From: Plotosus lineatus
Lineage: Eukaryota; Chordata; Actinopteri; Siluriformes; Plotosidae
Assembly: GCA_024760905.1 (NCBI GenBank)
Contig: CM045733.1
Span: 24,772,501-24,836,500, forward strand
Length of the DNA: 64,000 nt
Direction: 5' to 3'
The position numbers and the translations under genes were made by a program. The notes under the pieces are model-generated. The model saw only the letters and a list, made by a program, of their open reading frames with translations. It ran no database searches and was not told where the DNA came from. Every line of letters begins with the position of its first letter. The stretch's first letter is position 1. Positions 33,228 through 44,643 of the stretch are shown piece by piece.

Positions 33228-36200
33228 CTTCTTTCTTCTTTTCCTTTCAACTGTTCCCTTCAGGGGTCGCCACAGCAAATGATCTGCCTCCATCTCTCCC
33301 TATCCTCTGCATCTTCTACTCTTACTCCAACGACCTTCATGTCCGCCTTCACTGCATCCATAAATCTTCTCTTTGGTCTTCCTCTGGGCCTTTTGCCTGG
33401 TAGTTCCAACCTCAGCATCCTACGACCAATATACTCACTATCCCTCCTCTGTACATGTCCAAACCATCTCAATCTAGCCTCTCTGACTTTGTCTCCAAAA
33501 CATCTAACATGTGCTGTCCCTCTGATGTACTCATTTCTGATCCTATCCATCCTCGTTACTCCCAAAGAGAACCTCAACATTTTCATCTCTGCTACCTCCA
33601 ACTCTGACTCCTGTCTTTTCCCCAGGGCCACTGTCTCTAAACCATACAACATTGCTGGCCTCATCACCATCTTGTACACTTTTCCCTTCATTCTTGCCGA
33701 TACTCTCCTATCACACATCACACCGGACACTTTTCTCCATCCATTCCAACCTGCCTGCACGCGCTTCTTCACCTCTTTTCCACACTCTCCATTGCTCTGG
33801 ATTGTTGAGCCTAAGTACTTAAAATCCTCCACCTTCTTTATCTCTGCCCCTGTAACCTCAAAGTTCCTCTTGGGTCCTTGTCGTTCACACACATGTATTC
33901 TGTCTTACTAAGACTAACCTTCAATCCCCTCCTTTCCAGGGCATACCTCCACCTCTCTAGATTTTCCTCCACTTGGTCTCTGCTCTCACTACAGATCACT
34001 ATGTCATCTGCAAACATCATAGTCCATGGAGATTCTTGTCTAACCTCATCTGTTAGCCTGTCCATCACCATAGCAAACAAGAAGGGGCTGAGAGCTGACC
34101 CTTGATGTAGTCCCACCTCCACCTTGAACTCTTCTGTCACACCGACAGCACACCTCACCACTGTCTTACATCTATCATACATGTCCTGCACCACTCTAAC
34201 ATACTTCTCTGTCACTCCAGACTTCCTCATACAATACCACAGTTCTTCTCTCGGCACCCTGTCATATGCTTTCTCCAGATCCACAAAGGCACAATGCAGC
34301 TCCTTCTGACCTTCTCTGTACTTCTCTATTAACATCCTCAAAGCAAACACTGCATCTGTGGTGCTCTTTCTTGGCATGAAACCAAACTGTTGTTCACAAA
34401 TGCTGACCTCTGCCCTTAGTCTTGCTTCCACTATTCTTTCCCATAGCTTCATTGTATGGCTCATCAACTTTATCCCTCTGTAGTTGCCACAACTCTGTAC
34501 ATCGCCCTTGTTCTTAAAAATGGGCACAAGCACACTTCTCCTCCATTCCTCTGGCATCTGCTCACTTTCTAAGACCTTGTTGAATATTCTTGTCAGAAAA
34601 TCTACTGCTACCTCCCTAGACACTTCCATACCTCAACTGGTATGTCATCAGAGGCCAACTGCCTTTCCACTCTTCATCCTCTTCAATGCCCTCCTCACTT
34701 CTCCCTTACTAATCTTTGCTACTTCCTGCTCCTCAACGGTCACCCCTTCTACTCTTTTTCTCTCTCATTTTCCTCATTCATCAGCTCTTCAAAGTACTCT
34801 TTCCATCTTCCCAGCACACTTCTGTCATCAGTCAATACATTTCCCTCTCTGTCCTTTATCACTCTAACTTGCTGCACGTCTTTCCCATCTCTATTTCTCT
34901 GCTGTGCTAACCTGTATAGATCATTTTCTCCCTCCTTACTGTTCAACCTATCATACAAGTCATCATCGCCCTCTGTTTGGCCTTTGACACTGCTACCTTC
35001 GCCTTACGCTGTGTCTCCCTGTACTCCTGTTTACTCTCTTCGGTCCTCTCAATGTCCCACTTCTTCTTGGCTAACCTCTTCTTTTGTACACACTCCTGCA
35101 CTTCCTCATTCCACCACCAAGTTTCCTTATCTACTTTCCTTCCAGAGGACACACCAAATACTCTCCTACCGGTCTCCCTGATCACATTGGCTGTGGTTGT
35201 CCAGTCCTCTGGAAGCACTTCCTGACTACCCAAAGCCTGTTTCAACTCCTCCTTGAAGACAACACGACACTCTTCCTTTTTCAGCTTCCACCACTTTGTC
35301 TTCTGCTCTACCTTTGCCTTTTCACCTTTCTCACCATCAGTGTCATCCTGCACACCACCATCCTATGCTGTTTGGCAACACTCTCACCCACTACTACTTT
35401 GCAGTCACTGACTTCCTTCAAATTACATCGCCTACACAAGATGTAGTCTACCTGTGTGCTCTTACCTCCGCTTTCATAAGTCACCCTATGCTTCTGTTTC
35501 TTCTGGAAGAAAGTATTCACCACAGCCATTTCCATCCTTTTTGCAAAATCGATCAACATCTGTCCTTCTGTGTTCCTGTCCTGGATACCAAACCTGCCCA
35601 TCACTTCCTCGTCCCCTCTGTTGCCTGCACCAACATGTCCATTGAAGTCTGCTCCAATGACCACTCTTTCACCTCTGGGGGTACTCTGCATCACTTCATC
35701 TAACTCACTCCAGAATCTCTCCTTCTCTTCTAGCTTACATCCTGCCTGTGGGGCATAAGCACTAACAACATTGACTATCACGCCTTCAATTTCTAACTTG
35801 AGACTCATCACTCTGTCTGACACTCTTTTCACTTCTAGAACATTCCTGACAAACCCCTCCTTCAAGATGACTCCTACTCCATTTCTCTTCCCATCCACAC
35901 CATTATAAAACAGTTTAAACCCTGCTCCTAAGCTTTTAGCCTTTCTACCTTTCCACCTTGTCTCCTGAACACACAGTATGTCCACCTTCCTCCTCTGCAT
36001 CATGTCAGCCAGCTCCCTATCTTTTCCTTGCATAGTTCCAACATTCAAAGTCCCTACTCTCAGTCCGAGGCTCACGCATTTCCTCTTCTCTCTCTGCCTA
36101 CGGACACGCCTCCCGCCTCTCCTTCTTCGACGTCTTCGACCAACAGTAGTCCAATTTCCATCAGCACCCTGTTGGTTGACAGCACTGATGGCGGTCGTTG

Positions 36201-36382
36201 TTAACCCGGGCCTCGACCGATCCGGTATGAATTTTGTTTTGATCATTTGCATTTTTTAAATGTGGCAGAAGTTTTACGCCGGATGCCCTTCCTGTCGCAA
36301 CCCTCTGCATTTATCCGGGCTTGGGACCGGCATAAGGGGGAGAGACACTGGTTAGTGCCCCCCCCCGCCTCATGGCTGCATT
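33228..36382 (-). mobile_element. RTE-clade LINE, near full length, inactivated
   Basis: A 17-bp target duplication (TATGTGTGTTCATGTGT) lies at 33211-33227 and 36383-36399. The 5' end (right side) starts at the same GCAGCCATGAGG block as the 51.3 kb copy, and the 3' end carries the (CTT)n tail at the left, so the insert is essentially complete at 3.15 kb. Confidence 0.95.
33260..36252 (-). pseudogene. RTE endonuclease/reverse transcriptase with frameshifts
   Basis: The same protein as the intact ORF at 51432-54428, split into five frames. Order from the N-terminus: 36252-35308 (endonuclease with QETRW, GADFNGHVG, TQVDYIL), 35353-34943 (linker), 34958-34749 (linker), 34629-33838 (reverse transcriptase with AFVDLEKAYDRV and FADDIVI), 33892-33260 (C-terminal part ending ICCGDP). 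Frame breaks lie near 35320, 34955, 34750, 34630 and 33850. The catalytic motifs are intact, so inactivation is by small indels and is probably recent. Confidence 0.93.
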
Positions 36383-36399
36383 TATGTGTGTTCATGTGT

Positions 36400-38021
36400 G
36401 TGTAGATTTAATGGACATGGAATGCAATGAACACCACCTTTCATATCAGAGCCTCAGAGCTAATATCTCATGACACCCTTTCCATAATGTCTCGTGATGG
36501 TAAGCATAGTCTTACAGTCTTTTGGCTAATCTAGATACAAGTAGGAAGTCACCAGGAAGCCCAAAAGTATCTATGCTAATCGTGACACATAATCTTTTTT
36601 TTTTTTTTTTTTTTTTTTAACCCCAGCCTCCAGAGCTATTGTTTTTGGAAAAACTGAGGCTCAGCTGAACCCTCTGAACCTGGCAAACAATTAGTTCTGC
36701 CCATGTAGGCAGCTCTCTATGCTCTTCCTGTTGTAATGCTAGTCCCAAATCCCCTAACCTGGCTTGGCAGCAGGTACTGGCGAAAAGCAGAGGACACTCT
36801 AACTGCAATGAAGAAAACAACAGATTCCCCCCACCTAGCAAATTCCAAGGCCTTCCCGCCTTCCTGTTTTCAACTCCTTCCTGCTCAATTTATTTTGGTC
36901 AGCTGGACTTGCAATAGATGGGAAATCTGATGGTAGTGTTTGCACAGTAGGGGGAATTCTTAGGGTACATTCCAGTGAAACGGATGTGACTAATGTACAC
37001 AGAACTATATTAGGAGATAGATACAACAGCAATGTTTTATTTTTGTTGGTTGATAAAGATAAATGTAAATAAGTTTAAACTCTCTCGTGCATGTCGATGA
37101 CTAAGGGATTTCATTATTATTTATCATTGCAGAAGAAACATCACAAAAGAAAAACCAGAGAAACCCAAAAAGCAGGTTCTCTGCTATATGTCCAAATAAG
37201 ATAGCTGTATTTTTGGAAGCAATTTAATTCTGAAAATAGATTAGAACATTTTCTTTTTTTGAGCCGCTAACAACCATTAAAGGAGCAGTGTTGTTATAGG
37301 GAAATAGGTTTCTGCTATAATGATTGCTCTACATTGTAATTTGTTTCTTCTATTACAGCAAATCAAATTCACAAATTTTGTAATCGTGTTCTAGTCTACT
37401 TTTCTTTGGCCAAAGTCTCAGTTGTGTACTACAGGGTAACACAGAGGACTGTTTTTGGCACCTTTCTAAATGAATAATGTGTGCATGCAGTCTTCCGCAA
37501 ATCTATCCAGCTAGTCCAGATCCCGCATTCATTGAGAATTATAAGGAGAAATACAAGTTTACGGTGGATTGAGACCAAACCAAGCCTGGCTTCTACTAAA
37601 GAATTGGCGAGAGTAGGATTATCAGCTTGCATGCTAGTTGCTGTAGTCTCTATATGATGTACACATCACAACTCTGTACTTTAGTTCAACAGCTCTGGCA
37701 GGGTTGTGGGCAGGAGGCAAATGTCAACAAAGGTCTACATATCCGGCTTTTTTTTTTTTCTTTTTATGATGGGTTCCCCTCTGACCTCCTTGACTATGTG
37801 TATGTATCCTGTTTTTGTGGTCCTTTGGAAAGTTCTGTGATGTTTTTCTCTGGCAAATGGGACATGGTGTGAAGAACGCACACATCTTTACACAGATTTT
37901 TTTTTACATCTACCCTAAAACGTTTTTTTTTCCTGTTCAACACTGTGTGTATCGTACTAACGTTGCAACACTACAGAGTTGCAGCTGGTATGGTGATTTA
38001 ATTCACAGATTTTAATGCGAT
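36400..38021. other. No gene recognised
   Basis: Non-repetitive sequence with a poly-T run at 36596-36618. No ORF above 81 codons and no recognised repeat. Confidence 0.5.
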
Positions 38022-38130
38022 TTTCTGGTCTGCTGAGACATTCAGGGTGTACCCTGCATTCGCCCTGTGTCAGCTGAGATAGGCTTCAGTCTCCCTGGGA
38101 CCCTAGCGGTAGAATGAAGTTCATCCATTC
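38022..38130 (+). mobile_element. V-SINE 3' end
   Basis: CAGGGTGTACCCTGCATTCG and CAGCTGAGATAGGCTTCAG lead to a tail ending at ATCCATTCATGG. It meets a minus-strand V-SINE tail to tail. Confidence 0.65.
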
Positions 38131-38424
38131 ATGGAATAATTTTTGAAGCTGCTTTATCCTAATTAGGGTACTGGGATGCCGATGCCCATCTCTGCTGACT
38201 GTGGCCGAGGGAGCTGTACATCCTGGACAGCTAGCCAAGCCATTGAAGGGTTGACAAGCACACCTAGGGGTGATTTAGATCAGTCAATTAGCCAACTGTA
38301 GGAGGAAAATGGATACCCAGCTAAGACCCACGCAAGTACAGGAAGAACATGTAAACTCCATACAGAAACGGGAAATCTTCCTTTGAAGTGGACGTGCTGA
38401 GCACTGCACCATAGTGCCGCCCTA
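38131..38424 (-). mobile_element. V-SINE, near full length
   Basis: Minus strand: GCGGCACTATGGTGCAGTGC head, TTTACATGTTCTTCCTGTAC core, CCTAATTAGGATAAAGC tail. Confidence 0.75.
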
Positions 38425-38527
38425 GTGGGATAAATTTGTTCTGCAAAATCCAAAAATCCACTGAAACCAGTTTGACATATATCTTCTGTCACTAGAATTA
38501 TTTTAATATTTTCAACAAACAAAGTCA

Positions 38528-38684
38528 AGATTAGTTGCAAAGCCATCAATGCGTTTCTGGCTTGGAGAGCTGCCCAGGGTGTACTCTGCCCTCGCCCGGA
38601 GTTGGCTGGGATGGACGTCAGTCTCCCCGTGACCCTAATTGGGATTAAGCGGTTACAGAAATTGAACTGATGAACTGAATTGAA
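38528..38684 (+). mobile_element. SINE-A 3' part
   Basis: Begins at GTTGCAAAGCCATCAATGCG and ends in a clean TTAAGCGGTTACAGAAATTG tail followed by AACTGATG-type repeats. The head is missing. Confidence 0.85.
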
Positions 38685-39304
38685 CAAACAAAGTTCTTTA
38701 ATAATAGAATTACCCTGGTAAGGGAAACAATTTTTCTTTTCTTTTTTTTTTTTTTTACATAAAACACACGCAACACAAAGATTGAGAAACATTTGGGTTG
38801 CACAAAGTATTGGAAAGAATATGTGCTAAGAAGCACTCAGTTTTCTTGGCTGTATAGGAATAATAGATTCACTTTTAAAGCTCAAGCTATTGCCCATGAC
38901 CTCTTTGTTAGGGCTACAAATGTTGACATTCTGTTGTTGAAAACCTTTTATTCTTCTTCATGAACAATGGACAGAGTGTCTGACCTCACATACTCATGTC
39001 ACTCAAAAGACCATCAGGCAGTGCTTAGGAGAGCAGGGGACAGGATAATTGAGCTAGTGCTGTCAGTGGCAACAAAGCCAGCTCACCAATAAGCTCATAC
39101 ACACAACAAAGACTCAAGTGAGTAGGTAAGTGACTGCACAGGATTTTTCTTTAGAGAATATGACATGCCAGCATATGCACATTTTTTGCGGTAGTTACAA
39201 GAACCATCCTATACCCATCAATATAGTAGGTACAGAACAGTACTGAAGACTGTAAAAAAAATTGAAGCAACAACATGCAGCATCATTGTCGTGATAGTGG
39301 ATAA
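38685..39304. other. No gene recognised
   Basis: Unique-looking sequence with a poly-T tract near 38741-38756. Confidence 0.55.
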
Positions 39305-39608
39305 TCCATCCATCCTTTAGCTATTTGCTTATACAAGTACACCAGGGTTGTGGGGAAAACTAGAGCTAATCACAGCTGACTTCAGGTGAGAGGCAGGATA
39401 CACCTGAAAAGATCATCAGTTACTGCAGGGCTAACACAGACACAAACAACCATTCACAATCATATTTATACCTGTGAGCAATTTAGAATAACCACTTGAC
39501 CTAATGTGGATGTCTTTGGTCTGTTGAAGAAAACCAGAGTGCCCAGAGGTAACCCATGTGAGCACGAGGAGGTCAAACACGCAGGGTTTGGGCTAGGATT
39601 TGAACCAT
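39305..39608 (-). mobile_element. V-SINE, near full length, degenerate
   Basis: Left edge ATCCATCCATCC is the tail complement. The central block ACCAGAGTGCCCAGAGG and the CAATTTAGAATAACC segment are recognisable. The head is eroded. Confidence 0.7.
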
Positions 39609-39926
39609 GAAACACAGAAACTTGACAATTATATTATTACATTTTATAAACATAATTTTAATCGATGTTGTATTGGATTTATTCTGTGATAGAAAAAAAA
39701 AAAAAAAACAACAGTTTGTTATAAGGCCTTTAGAACATTTCTGTTCAACAGATGACCCAATGAGCTTTCTAATCTATAGAATCTATAGAAATGTGTGGTT
39801 TTCAACAATGAGTGGACTTTCAGAATCAGAATGTCTTATTGATCCTGTAGGAAATTGTACGCACGCAGTTGCTCCATACAAGTAAAAGTGAGTTAAAGTC
39901 TTGATAAAGAAAATGGCAAATATATA
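39609..39926. other. No gene recognised
   Basis: AT-rich sequence with a poly-A run near 39692. No recognised element. Confidence 0.5.
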
Positions 39927-40763
39927 CAGTTGTGCCTCACCTTACGGAATTAATCCGTTCCAGAGCCTTTTTCATAACCTGAATTTTTAGTAAGTAGAAC
40001 CGCATTTTACATGTAAAACGCATGATTTGTTCCAAGGCCTCCAATATTATCCTTTAAAAAGTATAAAAGCATACCTTTGAAGGTACTTACTTTGTGTTGA
40101 TCATGTATTCTTAGCAGATTTATAATCTTACAAATGTTTATACAAAGTTAAAAGCCTGAGCCAAAAAATAAAGTTGCAATGAGGACACTCGAAAAACTCA
40201 TGAACAAGCTGCTGCTCAAGGGAGCTGCGTCATAGCCAGTGGGAGACCAGCAGGGTGGGATGTTGGGAGATAGCCAATGGAAGGGAGCTGCGTCATCCCT
40301 CCTAGCCAATGGGAGGCCAGCGGGGAAGGATGTTGGAAAATAGCCAATGGGAGGCAAGTGGGGTGGGGTGTTGGGAGATAGTTAATGAGACAGCAAGTCA
40401 TGCATTGTTTGAATATTTTTTTTAATTGACCATGTCTTCTTAGCAGAGTTATAATCTTACAAATGGTTATGCAAGGATAAAAGCCTGACCCAAAAAGTAA
40501 AGTTGCAATGGGCACACTCGAAAAACTCATGAAAAAGCTGCTAACCAATGGGAGGCTAGTGGGGCGGGATGTTGGGTGATAGCCAATGGGAGGGAGCTGC
40601 GTCATCCCTCCTAGCCAATGGGAGGCCAGCGGGGCGAGATGTTGGAAGATAGTCAATGGGAGAGCAGCTCGTTCATTGTTTGAATGTTTGAATGGCACGT
40701 TTGGCGCATTTCATAAGGAGAACTTGTTTCATTTGCTGCGACTATCGTAAGGTGAGGTACCAC

Positions 40764-40765
<2 letters not shown>
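39927..40765. mobile_element. Tigger-like MITE (family T3) with internal minisatellite
   Basis: Inverted ends CAGTTGTGCCTCACCTTACG and the complement of CGTAAGGTGAGGTACCACTG, next to TA (left) and TG (right) microsatellites. The interior holds two copies of a roughly 370-bp segment (from about 40056 and about 40425), each ending in a CCAATGGGAGG-based minisatellite. No transposase is encoded. Confidence 0.85.
40230..40672. repeat. CCAATGGGAGG minisatellite inside the T3 element
   Basis: Units of about 36-38 bp follow the pattern AGCCAATGGGAGGCCAGCGG then GGCGGGATGTTGGGAGAT, in two clusters (40230-40400 and 40540-40672). The inverted CCAAT box is repeated at least eight times. Confidence 0.8.
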
Positions 40766-40849
<84 letters not shown>

Positions 40850-40868
40850 TACATACATACATACATAC
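40761..40868. repeat. (TG)n(TA)n(CA)n(CATA)n compound repeat, palindromic
   Basis: A TG run, a TA run and a CA run of similar length follow each other, so about 80 bp form a perfect inverted repeat centred near 40803. Confidence 0.95.
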
Positions 40869-41525
40869 AGAATCTACATATATGAAAATGTCTGAAATTA
40901 GAAGTAAGAGATCATACTTAATACTTAATACATATTCTCCCAGCTCTTCTTCTTTCTCCTTCTTTTAAAAATACATCAAGAATCAGAATGCCAATTTGCA
41001 CTGCCCATACCAGCATGCAAAGATCATTTCGGTAATATTTTACCCAAAGGGCAAATGATTGTCTAAAGCCTCTGACCATTTCATTGGAAGATTTTCAAAA
41101 GCTCTGCATAATATTTACAAAGTGTAAACATTTCACCCAATACGTTTTCATGTCAGCGCAGGGTAAATAGGTCAATAAGCTTTGATGTCGGGAAACTATG
41201 TGCAGCTCTTTGTACGGACCTAGCTTTGTGTGGCAACAACATATTTACACTTCATAGTTAAGTGGTTGCAACATGAGCAGTGCTTTCTGTTGTAGCTTTC
41301 ATCAACTAGCATCAGGCTGACCTCACTGTAGTAATATTTTGTAAACAGGTGGTAGTGAACAAAGGTCACTGGTTAAAGCACTGCTCAGTAACAAATCCGC
41401 AACATTACATAAGGGTAAATGGATCAGCATGGGAAACCAATTGTTCACTACATGGTCACTTCACATCTCCCTTAACATCCTGAGGATGTCATTGGGGTGC
41501 CTTCATGGTAAGACTTGGGCTGATT
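40869..41525. other. No gene recognised
   Basis: Unique-looking sequence, no recognised repeat. Confidence 0.5.
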
Positions 41526-41529
41526 TGGC

Positions 41530-41778
41530 CTGGCGGAGCCCATCCCTCTCCAGGTCATAGAAACACGCTGACGGCTTTGCAGCCTACTCTGTACAAAAAT
41601 CAGCAATGGTTCTTTTGCATGCCTCTCACCATAGACAGTGAGAGACATGGCCTACCTTTGCTAACCAAGTTAGCTGCACTGGGGGGGGGGGGGGGACAGT
41701 GACAACCTTGTGGGGACTCGAACCCCCAACCTTAGGATCAGTGATCCTGCGCCCTAACCACTAGACCACCACTGCCTC
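41530..41778 (-). mobile_element. SINE-A, missing its 3' tail
   Basis: Head (minus-strand GCAGTGGTGGTCTAGTGG) and body are present, with a poly-G run of about 15 at 41681-41695. The tail region near 41525-41555 is rearranged. Confidence 0.8.
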
Positions 41779-42651
41779 ACTACATGTTAAATTCAAGAAA
41801 ATGTAATTTTGTTTGAACAATATTAAACAAAAACCTTTGTCACAAAGCTGCTCGACAAAATTTTTGTGTGGTTGGGTAGTACAATTATATTACATTTACT
41901 TTGATCTAGGGTTTGCTAGCATGCTGTGGTATGAAATTAATACATGCCATAGGATTATGATTTATTTATTTATTTTTGAATGTTGACACACATTTTTCAA
42001 GACTACAGCAGTCAAGGACCCCTGAGAAATTATTTCCAAATTCTAACACATGAAATAAAACTGCATTACTGGCCTCATGTATGAGAATAGAGCAGTGTGT
42101 ACATAGAATTCAATTCCCAAGCTGTGGTTGTAGCTGTCATGGGGCCAGTGGTGAGACCTGTGCCAGTGCAGGGGCGTTGAGACATTTATACACACATACC
42201 CTCATTGGCCTGTGGTATACAGAGTGCCAGGGAGAAGCAAACTAATAAAAAGACAGCAAGAGGGAGAGCAAGAGCTGTCCCGGACTGACCTGTCACCACT
42301 ATTTCTGTCTGTCCAGAATGGACATATTTAGCTGCAGTGTTACTGGCGTGTGACCAAACACCCACTGTTCCCAGCTCTGCCCACTGTGCTCCTACTCCTG
42401 CTCATTAACTCAATGCCAGCAGGAGGAAGGTGGGGCCTACCATGGTGGAAAAGGAGAGATACAGTGAGATGGTGGAGGGGCTGTTGTAGGCAGAATGGAT
42501 TAACGCCAACACCACACTGTACAGCCAAATGCCAGCTGGACACCTCCTCATGAAAAGAAGAAAAGAAAATAGAATTTAAGCTCCGGATTAAAATAGAGAT
42601 ACAATCTGTTCATGTGAACCAAGTGAAGACACAATTTCTTTCTTTCTTTCA

Positions 42652-42654
<3 letters not shown>
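41779..42654. other. No gene recognised
   Basis: Unique-looking sequence. Opposing 67-codon frames at 42340-42553 are shadows of each other without motifs. Confidence 0.5.

Positions 42655-42714
<60 letters not shown>
42655..42714. repeat. (CA)n microsatellite
   Basis: About 29 CA units running directly into the left terminus of the next transposon. Confidence 0.97.
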
Positions 42715-42717
<3 letters not shown>

Positions 42718-42850
42718 ATACCTTGACTTAAGTCGTTTCGAGTCAAGTCAATCAAGGTTATATGTCGGTTTTCAAAAAATATTTGGAAAAATGAAAAAAT
42801 AATAAATAAATAAAGTTTACATCATTATAATCTTATATTATATATTAATG

Positions 42851-43075
42851 TGGGGTCGGTGGTATAGTGGTTAGGGTGCTGTACTCATGATTGGGAGGTT
42901 ATGTGCTTGAATCTCAGTTAGACCCCCACTGTGCGAAGACCCTGGGCAAGGTCTTAACCACAAGTGTGCCTCTCTTCACCCAGCAGTATCAGTATGGGTA
43001 TCAGTAAAAATTTTACTGGGAAGGTAACCTGCCTGGCGCAGGTGTAAAGCCCAACAGACTTAACCATATTGTATT
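42851..43075 (+). mobile_element. Another tRNA-derived SINE (not SINE-A or V-SINE)
   Basis: A-box-like GGTGGTATAGTGGTTAGG and B-box-like GTGCTTGAATCTC lie 35 bp apart. The body contains ACCCTGGGCAAGGTCTTAAC and ends near ACTTAACCATATTG. Single copy in this window. Confidence 0.7.
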
Positions 43076-43092
43076 ATATACAGTAATTGGTA

Positions 43093-43096
<4 letters not shown>

Positions 43097-43150
<54 letters not shown>
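43097..43150. repeat. (TA)n microsatellite
   Basis: About 27 TA units on the left of the inner element, matching the run on its right at 44413-44476. Confidence 0.97.
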
Positions 43151-43154
<4 letters not shown>

Positions 43155-44410
43155 AGCCCCCTTCTTACGAAAGCCCCTGAATACAAAAAATACAGTATAC
43201 GAAAACCATTTTCCTAAATTTTTGTCCTCTGTATATGAAACAACTTCTTACGAAAAACGCCAAATGCGCCATTCAAACATTCAAACGTGCCATTCAAAAT
43301 TTCAAACAATACTCGAGTTGCTCTCTCATTGGCTGTCTCCCAATATCCCACCCCATTGGCCTCCCATTGGCCAAGGAAGGAGCTGAATCTCCATAGTACT
43401 GTACCTATAATGCTTGTTTGTTACATGCGTAAAGGAGAGATGTACTGTTGGTTTATGAGTTTCGTGAGTTTTTTGAGAGTGCTCACTGCAGCTTATTTTT
43501 TGTTTTGCAAGTTATTTAATTCAGTAAATGTTTAATAATTTGTGGCGTGCTCCACCAAATGTGGGCAAAATGCAGCTCATCTGGACCTCGATCCCTCAAG
43601 CCATCAGGTGAATGTTGAGTACTAAACAAGTATTCAAAGCGCACTTACCTGCTTGACAGATCGGAGGTCCAGATGAGCCATGCCCCGTCTCAAGAGCTCC
43701 GGCGTTGGCTGCGATGCCGCCCACATTCGGTGGAGCGCACCATGGAGCATGCCATGTGGCGTGTTCCACCGAGTGCAAGCGGCATGTGCTTCCATGGCGC
43801 TTGCCAGTTGTACGGCAACTGCATGAGCAAATGCCCCATCTGCCGGAAGGCTATCAAGAGGCAGATCCTGCTGTATTAGATCTCCAGGCTTCCGGCTTCT
43901 CTTTGCTTCTTACCACAGCACTTGTTCCTGTAGCTCATGCTCATCAATGTTACATCAGCTCTTTTTATTTTTGGGTACAGTCTTAAAACGCTACCTTCTG
44001 GACTCAAGTTTTGGTGCATCATACAAATGTGGCATGCTCCGCCGAGTGTGGGCGGCACCCGCATTCGGCAGAGCGTGCCACGGCGCACGCCACAAATGTG
44101 GCACATTCTGATGAGTGTGGGTGGCGCCATAAATGTTTAATAATGAATGTAAAAATGAATAAAAAATATTTAATAATGGTTTAATGAATAAATACGTTAA
44201 TAAAATGGTTTAATAAATAATTTTCTTTTAATTTTAACACATATTTCATACAAAATTGGTGTACTTTTATCATTTTTAAAGGGCTTATGGGGTAGTCTTG
44301 GGAGCCTTGGAACGAATCACACGTTTTATATGTAAAATGCACCTCTACTTACGAAAACTCCCGGTTCCGAAAAAGGCACTTGAACGGATTAATTTTGTAA
44401 GAAAGGGGCC

Positions 44411-44414
<4 letters not shown>
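43151..44414. mobile_element. Inner Tigger-like element (family T5) with foreign cargo
   Basis: Inverted ends TATATAGTCAGCCCCCTTCT and the complement of AAGAAAGGGGCCCTCTATA. The left part (43262-43365) is the inverted counterpart of the T3 minisatellite end (GCGCCATTCAAACATTCAAA, CTCTCATTGGCTG). The middle has repeated GTGGCRTGCTCC-type blocks around a piece matching the 3' end of mib1. No transposase is present. Confidence 0.75.
43787..43879 (+). pseudogene. Captured fragment of mib1 (mind bomb E3 ligase), last RING half and stop
   Basis: The frame reads [12 protein letters not shown], then [18 protein letters not shown] and a stop. From family knowledge, vertebrate MIB1 ends in a very similar third RING finger (CGHGTCQLCG..., [12 protein letters not shown]-stop). 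About 19 of the last 25 residues agree, and the stop codon is in the same place. A zinc-ligand Cys is replaced by Tyr, and the first half of the RING is absent, so it has no ligase function. The non-coding stretch to about 44025 may be matching 3'UTR. Direct repeats (GTGGCGTGTTCCACCGAGTG at 43756, TGGCATGCTCCGCCGAGTG at 44028) bracket it. Confidence 0.7.

Positions 44415-44477
<63 letters not shown>
44413..44477. repeat. (TA)n microsatellite
   Basis: About 32 TA units on the right of the inner element. Confidence 0.97.
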
Positions 44478-44483
<6 letters not shown>

Positions 44484-44643
44484 GACAAGTAAATTTGGTA
44501 TAGCCTAGCTTAGGCTAGCCAAGGGACAAGCTAATTTGATTTAAGTCATTTTTCGACTTAAGTCGTCTCTCCTGGAACCAATTAACAACGTAAGCTGAGG
44601 TATACCTGTATATACAGTCACTATTCGAGTTTTGACAAGAAAA

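Larger units (their letters stand above)
42713..44608. mobile_element. Outer Tigger-like element (family T4), carrying a SINE and a second transposon
   Basis: Left end CAGGTATACCTTGACTTAAG, right end the complement, GCTGAGGTATACCTG, with further matching blocks (GACTTAAGTCG in both). Only about 138 bp (left) and about 130 bp (right) belong to the element itself. The rest is later insertions and TA repeats. Confidence 0.75.

Noticed and set aside
34484..35703. Plus-strand ORFs of 120-179 codons
   Set aside because: Antisense shadows of the minus-strand RTE copy at 33228-36382.
40847..40868. CRISPR-like short repeat array
   Set aside because: The CATA units are a simple microsatellite without unique spacers, and the window is clearly eukaryotic.
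42851..42920. Possible tRNA gene
   Set aside because: The pol III boxes belong to a SINE head. The cloverleaf stems do not pair properly and a SINE body follows directly. The same was concluded for the SINE-A and V-SINE heads.
43673..43786. The N-terminal part of the frame leading into the mib1-like piece as a real fusion protein
   Set aside because: This part is built from the inverted GTGGC/GAGCGC repeat blocks of the transposon and has no protein similarity. Nothing suggests translation.
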